A stretch of DNA of 64,000 nucleotides, from assembly GCA_963838795.1 (NCBI GenBank), contig CAWISL010000005.1, positions 186,001 through 250,000 on the forward strand. Direction: 5' to 3'. A model generated the notes under the pieces. It did no database searches. It had not been told where the DNA came from and worked only from the letters and a program-made list of their open reading frames with translations. Shown here piece by piece: positions 61,935 through 64,000 of the stretch. Origin of the DNA: JAIBJN01 sp963838795. Its GTDB lineage: Bacteria; Actinomycetota; Thermoleophilia; Gaiellales; Gaiellaceae. The position numbers and the translations under genes were made by a program. Positions within the stretch are counted from its first letter, which is position 1, and each line of letters starts with the position of its first letter.

Positions 61935-63002
61935 CTACGCGACGACCAGCGCCCGGATCTCGCGCAGGTGGTCTTCCCGCTCGACGAAAGACTTCACGAC
62001 CCCCGGATCGAACTGGGCCCTCGACTCGCCGACGATCTCCCGGCCGGCGTCGGCCCACGCGAGCGCGGGCCGGTACGGCCGGTCGCTCGTCATCGCGTCG
62101 AGCGCGTCGGCGACGGCGAAGATCCGCGCCGCCAGCGGGATGTCTGTCGCCTCGATCCCGTCCGGGTAGCCGCTGCCGTCCCAGCGCTCGTGGTGCGAGC
62201 GCACGATCCTGAGGCCCTCGCCCTGGAGGAAGGCGACGCCGCCGAGCATCTGCTCGCCCAGGAGCGTGTGCGTTCGCATCAGCCGGGTCTCGCCCTCGTT
62301 CAGCGGCCCCGGCTTCTGCAGGATGCGGTCGGGGATCCCGATCTTGCCCACGTCGTGGAGCAGGAAGCCGTACTCCGCGCTCGGGTCGTCGACGAGCTCC
62401 GGGCTGAGCGAGCGCGCCAGCTCCAGCGCGTAGCGCTGGACGCGCTGGGAGTGGGCGCGGGTGCCCGTGTCCTTCGACTCGAGGGCGCTCGCCAGCGCCG
62501 CGACGGTCTGCCTGTAGGCGTTCTGGAGCAGGACGCGCTGGCCGCGCTCGATCTCGAGCAGGTGGCGCAGGTCGCGCGCGTAGAGGAGGAGCTGGTGCTC
62601 GTCCTCGACCGGGCCCTCACCGCGCGCCGGGGGCGGGACGGCGCGAGCCCGCCGGTGAGCCGCTCGACGACGTCGAGGAGCTCGAGCGGGCTGAACGGCT
62701 TTCGCAGGAACGCGTCGGCGCCGGAGTCGCGCGACGTCGCAGCGTCGTCGACGGAGCCGGAGAGGAGGACGACGGCGATGCCGACGGTGCTCGTCCTCCG
62801 CCTTCAGTCGACGGCAGAGGTCGACGCCGCTCATGCCCGGCAGCCGAAGGTCGAGCACGATCGCGTCCGGACGTCGCAGCCGCACGGCCTCGAGCGCGGC
62901 CTCGGCGGTCCCGGTGTCTTCCACCTCGACGTCCACGACCTCGAAGGTCGTGCGGAGGAGTGCCCGGAATGCGGCGTCGTCGTCGACGATGAGCAGGCGC
63001 AC
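61935..63002 (-). pseudogene. Response regulator with HD-GYP phosphodiesterase domain (two compensating frameshifts)
   Basis: The receiver begins MRLLIVDDDAAFRALLRTTFE with the phospho-Asp in AIVLDLRLPGMSG. Near 62788 an extra base shifts the frame; the other frame then gives TVGIAVVLLSGSVDDAATSR and ADAFLRKPFSPLELL (receiver Thr/Ser and Lys); near 62640 the frame returns. The C-terminal HD-GYP domain is intact: HSQRVQRYALELARSL, LLHDVGKIGIPDRIL, HTLLGEQML, HHERWDGSGYPDGI and ADALDAMTSDRPYRPAL. HD-GYP enzymes hydrolyse cyclic di-GMP, so it could link signalling to surface polysaccharide. No partner kinase is visible. Confidence 0.8.
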
Positions 63003-63059
63003 TGGCGGCTCCCGTAATTCGGGGGAAGGCCTCGATCGGTTTGACGAGCGCGGCCTTGC

Positions 63060-63898
63060 CTAAAGGTAACTGTAAAAGCCCTCGCCCGTCTTGCGCCCGA
63101 GGCGGCCGGCGGCGACGTGCTCTCGCAGGAGCGGGCACGGCTCGTGCTTCTCGTTCCCGAGGCCGTCGCGCAAGCACCTCCATGATCGAGACGCAGGTGT
63201 CGAGCCCGATCAAGTCGGCGAGCGCGAGCGGGCCCAGGGGGTGGTTGAAGCCGAGCCTGGCGATCGTGTCGATCGCCTCGGCATCCGCGACGCCGTCTGG
63301 CAGCGCGTAGGCGGCCTCGTTGATGAACGGCATCAGGATCCGATTGGAGGCGAAGCCCGGGAAGTCGTTCACCTCCGCGGGCGTCTTGCCCAGCTCGCGG
63401 GAGAGCTCCGACGATCTCGCGAGACGGTCTCGTCGGAGGTGGCCGGGGCGCGAACGACCTCGACGAGGCTCATGACGGGCACGGGGTTGAAGAAGTGCAT
63501 CCCGATCACGCGCTCGGGCCTGCCCGTCACCGCGGCGAGCGAGGCGATCGGGATCGAGGAGGTGTTGGAGGCGAGGACCGCCTCCGGGCCGAGCGCGAGG
63601 TCGGCGCGGCGGAAGATCTCCTGCTTCACGCCTGCGTCCTCGACGACGGCCTCCACCATCAGGTCGGCGTCGGCGAGATCGTCCACCGGCTCGACCCGGG
63701 CGAGCACCTCGGCGGGATCGTGCGGCGCGCCCTTCGCCGCGAGCTTCTCCAGGCTCTTCGCCATCCCGGCGAGGCCCTTGTCGACGGCATCTGGAGCGGC
63801 GTCGTGGAGAAACACCGTCGGCCGGACGCGGCCATGACCTGCGCGATCCCGGCGCCCATCTGGCCGGCTCCGACGACGAGGACGCGCTCGAATCGCAT
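63060..63898 (-). pseudogene. 3-hydroxybutyryl-CoA dehydrogenase (several frameshifts)
   Basis: The N-terminal NAD-binding motif is VLVVGAGQMGAGIAQVMAASG; the pieces AVDKGLAGMAKSLEKLAAKG, VEAVVEDAGVKQEIFRRADL, LASNTSSIPIASLAAVTGRP, GMHFFNPVPVMSLVEVV (catalytic His region), NDFPGFASNRILMPFINEAA and GLDTCVSIMEVLA follow in the family order, ending GEGFYSYL and TAG at 63060. Frame changes occur near 63810, 63410 and 63165. Length (about 280 residues) is normal. It oxidises 3-hydroxyacyl-CoA to 3-ketoacyl-CoA and fits the hydratase, mutase and ETF genes in the window. Frameshifts are probably sequence errors. Confidence 0.85.
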
Positions 63899-63952
63899 CG
63901 GCGGCGAGCCTACTGGAACCCAGATCGATCCGGTGGTGTACTTGAGGTGTAG

Positions 63953-64000
63953 ATGAAGTTCAAGTTCCTCCTGGTTGCAGCAGCGGCCGCCGCCCTCGCG
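63953..64000 (+). CDS. Start of a secreted protein (partial)
   Basis: ATG 63953 opens MKFKFLLVAAAAAALA, a typical signal-peptide start (two Lys, then a hydrophobic Ala-rich core), running off the window edge after 16 codons. The product cannot be named. It is divergent from the 3-hydroxybutyryl-CoA dehydrogenase gene. Confidence 0.5.
   Translation, partial: MKFKFLLVAAAAAALA

Noticed and set aside
1..64000. tRNA, rRNA, tmRNA, integrase or attachment sites
   Set aside because: None was recognised on reading the gaps on both strands, so there is no direct sign that the polysaccharide locus is an integrated island.

Overview
The window is very GC-rich throughout, with tightly packed genes that overlap at ATGA, GTGA or CTGA junctions, many GTG starts and several leaderless-looking starts. 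Together with the gene content (split B12-dependent acyl-CoA mutase, thiGSE behind a TPP riboswitch, many secreted beta-helix and Ig-like proteins) this points to an actinobacterium, most likely of the Thermoleophilia (Gaiellales/Solirubrobacterales) type. That placement is inference from style and content; no rRNA or tRNA is present to confirm it.

Layout. 1-6.0 kb is housekeeping: electron transfer flavoprotein (etfA partial, etfB), an M23 peptidase, a TPP-riboswitch-controlled thiGSE operon, an enoyl-CoA hydratase, the small subunit of a B12 acyl-CoA mutase and a metallo-beta-lactamase-fold hydrolase. 6.2-46 kb is a large surface-polysaccharide locus: polyprenyl-phosphate sugar transferase, glycosyltransferases, two FemAB-like acyltransferases, a flippase, O-antigen ligase, a Wzz-like protein, an Alg13/Alg14-type pair, a sulfotransferase, methyltransferases, a LbetaH acyltransferase, a ChbG-type deacetylase, two alkaline-phosphatase-superfamily enzymes, two tandem RTX-like Ca-binding proteins and three related secreted beta-helix proteins. 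Its content resembles the EPS loci that accompany exosortase A in Proteobacteria, but no exosortase is seen.

Two carrier-protein modules sit inside this locus. The first (28.7-33.5 kb, followed by proA/proB to 35.8 kb) has an acyl-CoA-dehydrogenase homologue with its base at the prolyl-carrier oxidase position, a stand-alone adenylating enzyme whose pocket residues match the prolyl code in nine of ten positions, and a carrier protein. It is predicted to make pyrrolyl-2-carboxyl-S-carrier from proline, probably to decorate the polysaccharide. The second (41.1-46.0 kb) has an AMP-forming ligase and an asparagine-synthase-type amidotransferase divergent from a carrier protein and a NadE-like synthetase.

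46-64 kb returns to regulation and acyl-CoA metabolism: a LuxR-type regulator with Glu at the phosphorylation site, the mutase large subunit (with isobutyryl-CoA-mutase-type residues rather than methylmalonyl-type), a giant secreted Ig-repeat/PASTA protein, cob(I)alamin adenosyltransferase, a LppX/LprG-like lipoprotein, an HD-GYP response regulator, 3-hydroxyacyl-CoA dehydrogenase and the first codons of a secreted protein. From about 54 kb onward almost every gene carries single-base frameshifts, mostly insertions, which looks like poor sequence quality rather than biology. Three similar frameshifts occur earlier (15.66, 26.68 and 26.91 kb).
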